Below, piece after piece: positions 23,984 through 38,300 of a stretch of DNA of 64,000 bases (its first letter is position 1; each line of letters opens with the position of its first letter). The notes below the pieces were generated by a model. That model was not told the DNA's origin, did not search any database, and saw only the letters and a list, made by a program, of their open reading frames with translations. The stretch is from Zygnema cylindricum (lineage: Eukaryota > Streptophyta > Zygnematophyceae > Zygnematales > Zygnemataceae): positions 177,465-241,464 of the forward strand of contig JBBHKE010000229.1 in the NCBI GenBank assembly GCA_037447655.1. Direction: 5' to 3'. A program made the translations under genes and the position numbers.

Positions 23984-26900
23984 ATGAGTAATGACTCCGG
24001 AGAAGATGTGCCAGCTGGAAGGCCGAAACTCGACCTTGCGCCTCGGAGTTCGGGGGCCGATGCGAGCTCTCCAGCACCAACTAGGGCGAAGGTGATAATC
24101 CTTAAGTTTATAACCTGCGTGATGTTTCCAGATTTAATAACCTAACTGTAATTCAAAAGTGGGTATAACCTGATTGATTTTCCAGATAAATTTAACCTGA
24201 GTGATAATCTAGAAGGTAATAGCCTGAATGAGGTGGCTGGTACGTATTTTATCAGATTGGTCTGTTTTATGTCTTAGTATAATCTGAGAATTTGTTTTGC
24301 AGTTTGTTTTGTCACAATTAAGCAGAATTTGTATGTTTTGTTTGTTGGCTGGTCCTCTTTTTTTTTGGCAGTCGAATCCTTTTGGAGCAGCTCGCCCTCG
24401 TGAGCAAATCATAGCGGAGCGAGAAGGCAAGAAGGAGAAAGAGCTTTTAAAAGAGTTAGCACAGAAGGAATGGAAGCCCACAGTAAGTTCCAGAACCTTA
24501 CTGTTTGGTTGATGTAATTTTGCAACCAGAATTAATAGATGTATTTAGAAGGACATGTCCACTTTTTTTATAGAGAAAGGTTTCTGTCGATTTTTTTTTT
24601 GTTTTTAAATCCGTGAGCCTGATGTACCTCTCAAGGTTATCAAATAAACTCGAATTTGCAGAGACGAATTATTTTCTGGCTCTTTTTGGCTTTGCCAGCC
24701 TTTGCCACTGGTGTAGTTTTCAGTTTTCAATAATCAACCTTGATTCTATTCTCCTCTGGGCTGAATGGTAGACTCTCTATTCAGTCCAGGCCTGTTTTCC
24801 CTTGTTTTTGCAAAAAAGTGCAATTTATGCGTTTTAGAATAAATATATTTATCTTAAGGAATAATATTTTATAATTCCAAAGGGTGAGAATGTGTGGAAT
24901 CTCTATATTCGGTTGCCTCCTACTGTGCGCACATTATACGGGTTTAACAAGCATATTAAGCATAGAGTATGGCATACCCCACATATTTCGTTTCCATACC
25001 TTTTCGAACAGTAAATTTATGGTATATTTAGTTGCATGCTTGTTGTCAGGATACGGTTACAGCCTCTGCAATCTGATTTTTTTTGAAATTGTGAAATGGA
25101 AATCCAGGTGGTGCTTACTGAAGAACAGAGAGAAGAAAAGAAAGCTCTAGAGGCTGAACTTGCCTTTGCGAAAAGTGAGTATGAGAAGTCAGAGGACTCT
25201 ACAGAACTGAAGGAGGAAGTGGCTGCGAAGGAAAAGAAGCTGGACGATCTTCTCGCCTCCTTTGAGGTGCTTAATTTAATTTCATTTACGGCTCCACGCC
25301 CCCCTTTAGGGTTTCTTTTTCTAAGTTTTGGCAATGCATTGGGTGAGCCCCTATGCAATTTCTCACATATAGTGTCTTTGCAGTGGATTAAAAGGGATAA
25401 TTCGATTTGTCGCTGTTTCGGAAAGGGCAATGCCCATCTGTGTGCTTAGTCATTTTCTTATCGGCTCTACCTGAGCTCTAGGTCCTAATTTGGGCCGTTA
25501 TTCGTCTACATAATAGACTTCTCCATGGTGACTTCTCTTTTCTTTTTTCTCTTCTTTTCTTTCCTTTTCTTTTCTCCCTTTTCACTTTTTTCTCTCTTTT
25601 TTTCTTTTCTTTCTCTCTTTCTCTCTTTTGACTCTTCTCCCTCTCCCTCTTTCCCCCTCTCCTTCTCCCTCTCTCCCCCACTGGCCGTCTCCCTCTCTCC
25701 CTTCTCCTTCTGTGTCGCCTTCAGAAAATGGCCCTTGAGAAAGCTCAGTCCGGTTCTGCTAAACGACCATCGGAGCGTCGCCGAGAGTCAGAAGAGCGTC
25801 AGGCGGCGAGTCAGGGAGGAGCCTATGGGTCTGCTCAAGCAGGTGGATATGGTGGTAGTCAAGGTGGAGGGTATGGAGGAGCCCCTACAGATGGGTATGG
25901 CAGCTTCAGTAGACGTGAACGTGGTGGAGATGTAGACCGCGCATCATATGGAGATGCATGGAGTGGGAGGAAAGGGGGTTCTGGTGGTGCTGGCGGAGGG
26001 GGAGGAGGTGGAGGTGGAGGTGGATCTTGCTACAACTGTGGGGAGGTGAGACTACTTGTGCAAACGCGATGAGTTTTGTAGGAGTTTCACACTAGAGAAG
26101 TTCACTACACATAATTGTATGTGCAGTTGAACGGTCCTGTAGAGAAGAATACGGAAAAGGACAGTCACTGCAAACACTTAAACAATGCACGCATACTACA
26201 ACGTCAGTTACTTTAGAGGTTGTGCAACTGATAAATAGACATCTAAATTAAACATAAATACACTCATCAAAATCTAGTCCACGTCTCTTTTCTCACGTGC
26301 GAGGCCAGGGTTGTGAAACGAAATGACCTACTTCGCTGGGAAGTAGGGCGTGAGTCCCTGCTGCACTTTTCAAAGTAGTCAATATTGTAAAATTCAGTAA
26401 TCCTATCGCAACTTCGCAACTTTACTACTTTTGGTTGCTGTATGGAACCGGTCAACCGCATTAGTAGGAAATCCGTACCATTAGTGTATTTACTGTCCAC
26501 TTGTTGTAGAAACAAGCGCTAGTGCGAAACTCCTATTAATGCATTAATATTGGGGAATTTTACTACCTCTGTAACTGGCGTTACTGAGGGCAGGTATCAC
26601 AGTATTTGAGACAAATTACGCCACAATTTTGTAAAAAAACTTTGTTTGTACGATTAGGGTGATTACTCGCCAGTATCGTCAGTCATTGCGCACGTATAAT
26701 CACCTTAACAGGATAACTCCATATTCCGAAGTACTGAACGGAATATCATTTGTATGTCGCTTGTATTGCAAACAATAAAAGTTGAAAATGACCTGAAAAT
26801 AACTGCTATTATCGGCAGGATCAGTGTTTACAATATTTTACTCTTAATTATCAGCAAAAAAAAAAGAAGTTAACTCCAGTTTCTTCAGTAAAACTTGTGT

Positions 26901-28534
26901 CCGTAAGTTGGGGTCAATGCGGATACTGCAATGGCCAAATTTTTTTGTCATGCGTAATAACCTATGTGTAGTTTAAACTACTGAGAGCCTCTATTGTTCA
27001 GATTGTGTTCCCATTATCTCCTCCTCTTGGAAATGTGCAATGTCTTCGTCTGCCTTGATAGTGTTACTACATCATCACTTTTCAAATACCGATTCCTGGG
27101 GATGCAATTTCAACCAATATGCCGGTTCCAACCACGTTTAGTGTTGATAACTCTAATCTGGTTGCCACTTTTTCTTACCGAAAATCATTAAATAACTTTA
27201 TTAAGGGAATGGCCGTAGACCGACCACATACCTCTGTGCGAAATTACTAATACTAATTTCTAATTAATGTTAATAATTCCGGAGTGAGCATTAGGTGCCT
27301 GCTAAAGCAATTATCCAATGTCGCTTATTCCAAAATTTCCACTTTTATTGGCAATAGAACATTCAGCCGAACTTAAGAGTCAACCTATATATTCGATGCA
27401 ACAAATCTGGTGCAGTCGATGCGTCTAATTTGACTACACCCAATATGATCAATGTAGCGATACATGTGGGTACAACACCATATTGATTGTTGTATCATGT
27501 CAGCATGTCATGAAAATATGAAATAAGTATATCAGTATGTTTCTAATTGGTGGAATTGGTACATTGGTCTACTGGGAAAATTGACGCAAATTGGTGCATC
27601 AGTGATTTTACAATAGTTGTGTTGGCCACAGACCCAGAATGTAAAAATGGGGTTTTTGTATAAGTACCAGCAGCCTAAAGGCTATGATTGATCAAATATG
27701 GGTTTTTTCGATCAATCCATACTACTTTGAACCTGTTTCAAATAAAACCTGTATATGGCAGTTGCAAGGTCTTGAATTTAAAGACGTATTTGTATGGATA
27801 ACCTGTCGTCTTATTTGAACTTTTTCGTTTGAACGTGAATTATGTGGTTACATAAGTACATAATATGTTTTTTTTTTTTTTCCGTCTATATATTTTTTTT
27901 TCCGTCTATATATTTTTTTTTCCACCAATATTTGCTGATGTCTCATATAACCAGTACTTGAGGTTATTGTTGCTTAATTTCCCAGTGCTTTAAAAGAATC
28001 AAAATTTCCATTTCATTTTCCGGGTAAACTAGCATGTGTTTGATGCTACCAAAGATCGACAAAAGTTTTTTTGTTGCGTGTTTTTTAGGTCTTTTTATGA
28101 TTTTTTTTTGTGTTTTTTGTCTTTTTACCCTTTTTTTGCGTTTTTTTTTACGTGTTTTTTGCGTTTTTTTACAATGTTTTTACATTGTTTTTTTGCAGGC
28201 TGGTCACTTTTCTCGCGAGTGCCCGAATGCCGGGGCAGGCGGTCGGTCCGGTGGAGGGTATGGGAGCCGGGGGGGTGGAGGGAGAGCGTGTTACAATTGT
28301 GGTCAGGAGGGACACCTTTCGAGGGAGTGTCCTCAGGGAGGAGGAGGATCTCGAGGTAGCAGCTATGGAGGAGGAGGGTACGGGGGCAGTTATGGGGGAG
28401 GAGGGGGAACAGGAGGGAGCTATAACTCTGGGGGTTATGGGTCGTCCGGTGGTTATGGAGGAGGAGGGTATAGTGGTGGTGGTGGGAGTTATGGGGGAGG
28501 AGGATATGATGATAGGCAAGGAGGGAATTACTAA
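23984..28534 (+). CDS. glycine-rich CCHC zinc-knuckle protein with eIF4B-like N-terminal motif
   Basis: Five exons: 23984-24091, 24372-24482, 25108-25266, 25725-26045 and 28199-28534, all phase 0, give 344 residues. Residues 12-22 ([11 protein letters not shown]) and 37-48 ([12 protein letters not shown]) resemble short motifs of eIF4B/eIF4H-type translation factors. Residues 74-160 are charged and predicted helical. A Gly/Tyr-rich region follows. Two CX2CX4HX4C zinc knuckles use C228/C231/H236/C241 and C264/C267/H272/C277, and a Gly/Tyr/Ser-rich tail ends in GGNY. CCHC knuckles and GGY-rich tails bind single-stranded RNA or DNA, so an RNA-binding or translation role is likely but inferred. 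The first knuckle is split by a 2.15-kb intron. A possible acceptor (TTTTGCAG) just upstream of the ATG suggests a 5'UTR intron. Confidence 0.85.
25525..25724 (+). repeat. 200-bp polypyrimidine tract ending at a splice acceptor
   Basis: The 3' part of CCHC-gene intron 3 is almost pure C/T for about 190 bp up to GTCGCCTTCAG|, far longer than a normal polypyrimidine tract. Confidence 0.85.
27870..27925 (+). repeat. 21-bp tandem repeat with poly(T)
   Basis: Two copies of TTTTTTTCCGTCTATATA in tandem inside intron 4 of the CCHC gene. Confidence 0.85.
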
Positions 28535-30608
28535 AAAAAACATCAAATAGCGTTGATTGGACAGAAGCATACAGCTTTTTTTTTTTTCTTCCTCGGGCAG
28601 AGTCACGGGGTCAGAAGTTTTGACTGGATGATAAAGAGCTGTTAAGATTTGTCCTGTCCTTAAAAAACGTATTTGTGTGTGGGAAAAAGTACTCGAAGGG
28701 TACATTAGAGAGCGAAAAAAACAGAACAAAAAAATAGAAAAAACAGAAAAACATTAACAGAAAAAATGAAGTCAAATAACTAAAAATGTTCCTGGGCGGT
28801 TTACAAAGTTCTCAGGAAGTTTAAAGTTTGGAGACTGGTTTTTTTTGTTCTGTTGAAAATCTGACCGGATGTGAGACGGTTGTTTTTTGTTTGGGCAAAA
28901 AAACCCTAAAAAAAGCATCTTAAAAGAACTCTAAAAACCTTAGTGATGGTCATCCATTGGAAAAGAAAACTAGATGTTTTGTGATTCTTGGTAATCAAGT
29001 TTGACTTCAACAATGAATGGGATTGTTGGTATCCCTCTTTTTCAGTAACGACCTTCTTGCACTTCGTAACTTTTTAGGGGAGAATTTGTATGTTTTCGTT
29101 TGAATTTTTGTAGATTGCCTAGGCAGTGCCTAATACCTTTGTACTTTTTGGGCAAGTTTTTTAATAAAAAACGTGTGCTTTCAATTCTTTAGTTTTCGTG
29201 ATTTTTGAGAATGCACATCTTTATGACTTTGAAATACAGCAATTTCTCAAGTTTTTAGATGGAATGTTGGCTTGCATGTTGCACTGGTTGGCTAAAAGTT
29301 GATTGAAAATTATTTTACCGTCGTTTGTCTGTGCCTTAACTGAGTGAACCTAACTTCTAATACTCTTATAGATGGACGATCTGATCCGGAGGTTGGATTG
29401 GTCCTCCCTTTTGAAACTCTCTCGACATGCTCATCTGAGCTTGGCGTTTAAGTTGTTTTAATTGTCCTCTAGTTATGTCGACGTGGATACAAATAGCTTT
29501 TGTTTTGTGTTGTTTCTTTCAATGTCTTTTATTGACATGTGCTTGTTCAAATGTCAAATTTTGCAACCTTTTTCCTTCTAGTTCGTTCCTCTTGCATTCG
29601 ATTTTCAGTTTCATTTTGCCTTTCGTTCTTACTCCCATGATGGTGCTTTCATAATGGAGAATCTAGCATAAAATTTTAGAAAGAGAACAATGTACATTTC
29701 TAAATCGACACTTATCTTTTCAATGGAATATACATTGTTGTTACAAGACCTACAGTGAAACAAAGCAAGGTGACTGCAGCGGCCACTATTGCCCACCTTT
29801 GTAACCCCTTGCGCAATTGGAGAAATATATGCAAAAACCACCCAGTTCACTTGAGAATTCGCTTCCAAAACACAACAAGACGCAACAGCATTAAATCTCT
29901 CCTTACGCTAATCTGTTACTTGAAGGTAAAACATTAATTACCACAATAAATAAAAGATCCTGAAATTTCGTATTTCACCATAATATGGTCACATCTCAAA
30001 TCCAACCCGAAACTAGGCCATGTCTACCAATAGACAATGCAATACTGAAGATGATAAGATGTACAGGTGAAATGTGATTGGAAGTAAAAAGCCAGGTGCA
30101 AGAATGAAAACTACGCCACCCAGCATCAGTAGAATTAGAGAACTAGCGTTAACATTTTGCTAAAGTTAGCTCTTCTACATGATGTTTTGAGACATGGTTT
30201 GTTGTAAAAAACTCCTACATGTATGGAACATACGCTATTTCTCCAAAGCCTTCTTTGTATAGACCTTTAATTCTAGAGCTTATTACTTAGCAATAGCACA
30301 GCTCAAAGTGATAAAAATTATACGACCTAAGGTTGTAAATGTCGCCTTACTAAATTGATCACCTACATCGCAAAGACTTGGAAATATGTAAACTAAATTA
30401 GAATACAAAAATTGCCTAAACGTCCACTCGCTTAACTTACCACTTTATTTGCCAGTGAAATAGAATACTACTATAGCTTCTCCAAACAGTAAACTGGAAT
30501 TGACAGACGACATTATTCAAAAACTCAAGCACTACTCTATTTGGTGTCTCTTGGTGAGAAAAAATAAATAAAATAGAAACAGATTCAATGTCAGGCACTA
30601 AGAGGACA
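28535..30608. other. convergent intergenic region, CCHC gene / NAC-alpha
   Basis: About 2 kb holds the 3' untranslated regions and downstream DNA of two genes that read toward each other. No further coding exon, RNA gene or transposon end was recognised. Confidence 0.6.
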
Positions 30609-33550
<2,942 letters not shown>

Positions 33551-33745
33551 TGTGAATCTTAAAAGAAAATCGGCGAAGAAAATTAAATCGTAAACTAATG
33601 AAAATTTCTTCTTGGACACTGTCTACATCTATACATAGGTACTGTACTGTTTTCAAAGGGCGGCAATATTGAGAATTGAGAAATAGGTCAAACGACTCAT
33701 GGAGGTCGACTGACGATTCTTGATGAAACGCCGAACAGTCATACA

Positions 33746-34844
33746 ACTATTTCAAACGTGCGAAAACGATTGAAAAAAGTATTATACTCTATCCGTATTT
33801 AAGATTATAATATGCGTAGGGTACGGGGAATCTACATATACTGTAGTATAGTCGAAATGCGCGAAAACAATGAAATTGCCAAATTGGTGTATGTCATATA
33901 CCAATTTAGTGTTGTGTATCGGTAAAAAACTTATCGCGATAACACCGATACCGATAGTTATCGGTTATCGAACGGTCAGAGCTTCCGATATATCGGTCTG
34001 GGACCAACAAATTCCATATCGGCGATAACTTAAAAAATATATAGTATGCGTACAATAGTACTTTATAACATACTGTATTATTTTACTGATTTTATATAGC
34101 GTGTGGCATGCCACGTATAAAAACCTGTTCCGTTACAGTTTAACTGCAATTTATTACGGTAAACGCGGCACATAAACGTTGGCCGGTTAACTGAACAAAA
34201 ATTTTACGGCGACGTACGGAAATTTACTAAAAAATTGGTGAACATGGAACTGGAAAAGGACGGCGGACACAAAAGTACAACGGACGCAAAATAACATTCT
34301 GCGCGCCGCCGGAATCGAACGGACGACTTGGTATGAGAAAATACGAACGGACGGGCCAGCGTGAGCGCCGGCATCCCGGAATGGCTCTTTTGGCAGCTTT
34401 TGCCAAAAAAGCCGACATATTGACACGTGGCAGGTCCTTAGTGGATCTCAAGGAATTAAGGGACAAAGCCATGGCGTCGGATGTGAAAGGTACATCGTTT
34501 TTACTGGATCCGTATCAAAATCGTACATATTTCATGGCGGCTACGGTACTTTCTATGCTTGTACACGTCCGGAGAATATGACGAACAGTTGAGTGTGCAG
34601 ACCGTACATTTATCTGTACGGTCCGTACAGTTATCGCCAATAATTATCGTTATCGGCATTATCGCCGATAAGTACCCGATATTATCGGCTACTTATCGGC
34701 GATAAGACCAATGTCGATATATCGTACCAATATATCGATTATCGGATACTCGAAAAAAGGCCCATATCGGTTATCGGCAAATCCTTACCGATACACAACA
34801 CTACCAATTTGGCAATTTCATTGTTTTCGCGCATTTCGACTATG
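33746..34844. mobile_element. MITE family B copy interrupted by a hAT-like element
   Basis: The left end (ACTATTTCAAACGTGCGAAA) and right end (GTTTTCGCGCATTTCGACTAT) match family B. Just inside, the 38-bp arm 33851-33888 is repeated inverted at 34803-34840 with essentially no mismatch. Removing the hAT-like insert and one target copy leaves about 200 bp. Confidence 0.75.
33908..34802. mobile_element. non-autonomous hAT-like DNA transposon
   Basis: Ends AGTGTTGTGTATCGGTAA and TTACCGATACACAACACT are inverted. The 895-bp element is flanked by an exact 8-bp duplication ACCAATTT (33900-33907 and 34803-34810). Subterminal TATCGG/CCGATA words are dense at both ends. An 8-bp duplication and AGTG-type ends are typical of hAT. 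The interior is partly GC-rich and has an 82-codon open frame (34333-34581) unlike hAT transposase. Confidence 0.85.
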
Positions 34845-34910
34845 GAACAGAGAGGAGACACGTGTATCGCACTAATAGAAATTTTGCGACTCACACTGTC
34901 AGCCGAACCG

Positions 34911-34934
34911 GTACAGTACTGTACTGTACTGTAC
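34911..34934. repeat. GTACTGTAC palindromic cluster
   Basis: GTACAGTACTGTACTGTACTGTAC is self-complementary in overlapping registers. The same words occur at 1146-1180 and 21848-21880. Confidence 0.8.
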
Positions 34935-35367
34935 ATAGATTTAGGAAGTGGCTACCGTACGCGACAGTTGATTCGAGGCGACTGGCTGGGAGCGCACTCA
35001 TTTTTAAAAGTTCGAATGCGACGTATAAATACATTAGATGAAAAGATACGAAACGGTTCCCATTTAAAAAATATTAAAAATCATACGAAATTGGCACCAG
35101 GTTTTGCGCTCGAATTTGAAATTTCTCCTTTGGAATGCCGGGCGTCACTTTCGGGAGACATTTTTGAATTGGTAAATCTTGTCCAGGCGTCGGTGACTCG
35201 GTGGGCAGGCGCTCGGGCGTTGTTCCACCGATTTTCAGGAATATATCGGAAACCCTAAAAAAAGTGGCAAAAGTTTCAAACTTGGCCAGAATATTACAGA
35301 GGAAAGACGAGCACCATAGCTGAACTCGGCTTTACTGTTTCTTTTCCAGCTGACATAGTTCGCAGTC

Positions 35368-38300
35368 ATGTTTAACTCTTCCTCTGGGTAAGGCTAGAAA
35401 TTACTGTACATATCGGTCTCTTAACTCTATCCCTTTTCTGTCCCCTTGCATCTTTGTTTGCCCTTGTGTGCTTTTTCTTTCTGCTTTCAATAATACCGGT
35501 ATCGTTATTGATTAAACTGTCCATCTTTAGAAGAGCATATAAAAAGATTTTTTTTAATCCTTCGCTTAAGAATCCTGACGGCCTTCAATCGTTTTTTCCC
35601 TACCAGAAGCCCAATTTTTGGAGCCTCTTCGTCTACTTTGGGTGCTTCTGCCTCGACTCCGTCGTTTAATTTTGGGCCCGCACCTGCTTTTTCGGCTCCT
35701 GCCTTTGGCGCTCCTACTTCATCTGGCACTATGTTTGGATCGTCGACATCTGGCAGCACAGGATTCAACACTTCTCCCTTAGCTTTTGGAACTACAGCTA
35801 GTTCTGGAGCGGCCACTACGACTGCTTCAACGCCACTATTTGGTGGAGGAGCCGTGTTTGGTTCAGGAGCAACCAATACTGGCTTTGGAGCCAGCTCAAC
35901 TTCAGCATCTTTTGGTTCTGCTCCTCCTCCCTTAAGTTTTGGTTCCACTGGTATGGCTACCACCTCTGCGTCTGCATTTAGCTCTGCGCCTTCAGCTTCA
36001 GGATTCTTATTTGGCTCCTCTCCTGCATTTGGTTCCTCGGCAACATCAGCTCCAAGTCCTTCTCTTTTCAACTTTGGTTCTAGTGCCTCCACAGCTGGGA
36101 ACCAAGCATCAGGAGGCTTATTGTTTGGAGCAAGCACCAATTCATCCACTCCCGCATTTGGTGTATCGACTCAGTCAAGTTTTGGAACTTCACCTGCCAC
36201 TGTCTCGAGTGCTCCTGCATTTGGTTCTGGAGGTGCACTGTTCGGGTCATCACCTGCATCAACTCCTACTTCCTTTGGTTTTGGCGGAGCATCTTCAGTA
36301 ACACCTCCCGCCAATTTCAGTTTTGCCAAGTCATCAACTTTGGGCGCTGGCTCTGCCGCCACGTCAGCGTCACCTTCTTTTGGAGCCACACAGCCTTCTA
36401 CAGCTGCAAGTCTCGGTGGATTTCAGCCCAATCCGTCCCTTTCATTTGGGCAGGCTTCCACTGGAGGCACTGCCAACCCATTTTCTGCGTCTCAGGGGCC
36501 TTCCATGTTCCCGTCATTCGGTGGGGCTTCGTCGAGCTCCCCAGCTGTGAGCTCATTTGCGATGCCATCTAGTTCAGCGTCCTTTCCTTCCAGTGCCCCT
36601 GTTTTTGGTGGAACCTCGATGAGCTTTTCAACTGGTGGATCTTCTAGTTCAACGTTATCTTCTACCTCAAATACTGCATCTTCAGCTCCTGTATTTACTT
36701 TTAGTCTATCAGGAACAAGCTCTGGCCCAGGCTTAACCGCTCCATCCACTTTTTCGTCTCAGACCCTTGCACCTGGCACGTCTTTTGGTCAGATGGGAGC
36801 CTCAACTAGTTCTGCTTTTGCTTCAACCCCTTCCTCTGGTCCTGCCTTTGGCCTTTCCACTTTGCCTGGCACTGGAGCCTCCCTCAGTCCAATGTTTAGC
36901 CCGACATCAGCCCCTGCCTTTTCGGTCCAAGGAGGCACCAGTGCTCGAACGACAACTGCAGCTTCAACACCAGCCTCGGGTTTCTCATTTGGACCGTCGA
37001 CAATGACAGCTCCTTCTTCGGGAACCGCTGCTGGGACCTCTTCGTCCGCTCCTGCATTTGGTGCTACTGGATTGTCAACTGGTTTTGGGGCTACGGCTCA
37101 AGCTCCTTTGTTTGGTACAACCGGATCGCCAGCTGCTACGCCAACATCTCTTTTTGGTGCAAGTGGATCATCAACAACCGGTGGAAATAGTTCTCAAGCA
37201 CCTTTATTTGGTGCAACTGGATCATCAAGTGCTACAGGAACTCCCTCGCAAGCACCTCTGTTTGGTGGAACTGGAGCATCGACTTCTGGAGGGACCACTT
37301 CTCAAGCATCTTTATTTGGTGCTACTGGACCTTCAACTGCTACAGGGACCACCTCGCAAGCACCTTTATTCGGTGGAAGTGGTTCGTCGGCTCCTGCTGC
37401 AGGAACATCTCAAGCACCGTTGTTTGGTGGCAGTGGACCTTCAGCTGCCACGGGAACATCTTCTCAAGCGCCTTTATTTGGTGGAGCTGGATCATCAGCT
37501 GCTGCAGGAACCACCTCTACTCTTTTTGGTGGAGCTGGATCCTCTGGTTCTGCGGGAACCACTTCCCAGGCACATCTGTTTGGAGGAACTGGAGCATCTG
37601 CTGCTGGAACTTCCCTCCCAATCGCTCCTAGCTCTGGCGCTGGGTGCGTACGAGTGTTTCTTGTGTTCTCTTCTGCTTTCTCCTCTTCTCTTGTCTTTTA
37701 CTTCTAAACTTAATTTTCATCCTGTATGAGCAGTTGCCAAACCTGTTTGCAGGACTGTACACTGCAGCCTTAACAGGTGATGTTTTGTAAAGTTGTGTAA
37801 CATGTTCTAATGTGGTAATGATAATGACTATTGGCCAACCACTACTGTCGAGTAAGGATGGCGCTGACAACATAATTGACAAAATTCTGAAGGATATGGA
37901 TGTCTGCGTGAACAGGACAAATGCGGGATCAGCTCCAAGCATTGCCACATCTACTCAACAAATCAAGCCTCCATCTGAGATCAAGGGAAAAACCGTTGAA
38001 GAGGTGGGACTGGTATTATATCACTTTCTTTGTTACTTCGAAAGTGCCTTGGCTTTGCAGGTTCATGGGAACATTTGAGAGTTACTTTAGAGCTGCAGGA
38101 ATTGTGTTTGAGGTTTGTGCAAGGTATATGCAACAGAACTCCTTCTAAACTTTGCAATTGACTCCTTTGTGCAGATCATTCGAGAATGGAGCAATGAGTT
38201 AGAATTTCGCTGCAATTCCTTTCGTCGGCAAGCTGATGTGCTTCAGGAGTGGGATCAACGGATTCGTGGCAATCGGAGCGCACTTGTAGCCCTAGAAGTG

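Larger units (their letters stand above)
33551..35367. promoter_or_regulatory. divergent upstream region, NAC-alpha / NUP62
   Basis: A 1.8-kb interval between head-to-head start codons. About 1.1 kb of it is a family B MITE carrying a hAT-like insertion (33746-34844). Beyond it lie a GTAC palindrome (34911-34934) and AAACCCTAA at 35250-35258, a telo-box core about 110 bp upstream of the NUP62 ATG. Telo-boxes are frequent in promoters of plant growth-related genes. Confidence 0.5.

Noticed and set aside
34295-34385. tRNA-like T-arm (GTTCGATTCC) inside the hAT-like element
   Set aside because: It matches an internal B-box, but the T-stem pairs poorly and no acceptor, D-arm or A-box could be found at the right distance.
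35505-36749. Minus-strand Pro/Glu/Ala-rich frames opposite NUP62 exon 2
   Set aside because: They are antisense shadows of the Ser/Ala/FG-rich coding sequence, which has far better family support on the plus strand.
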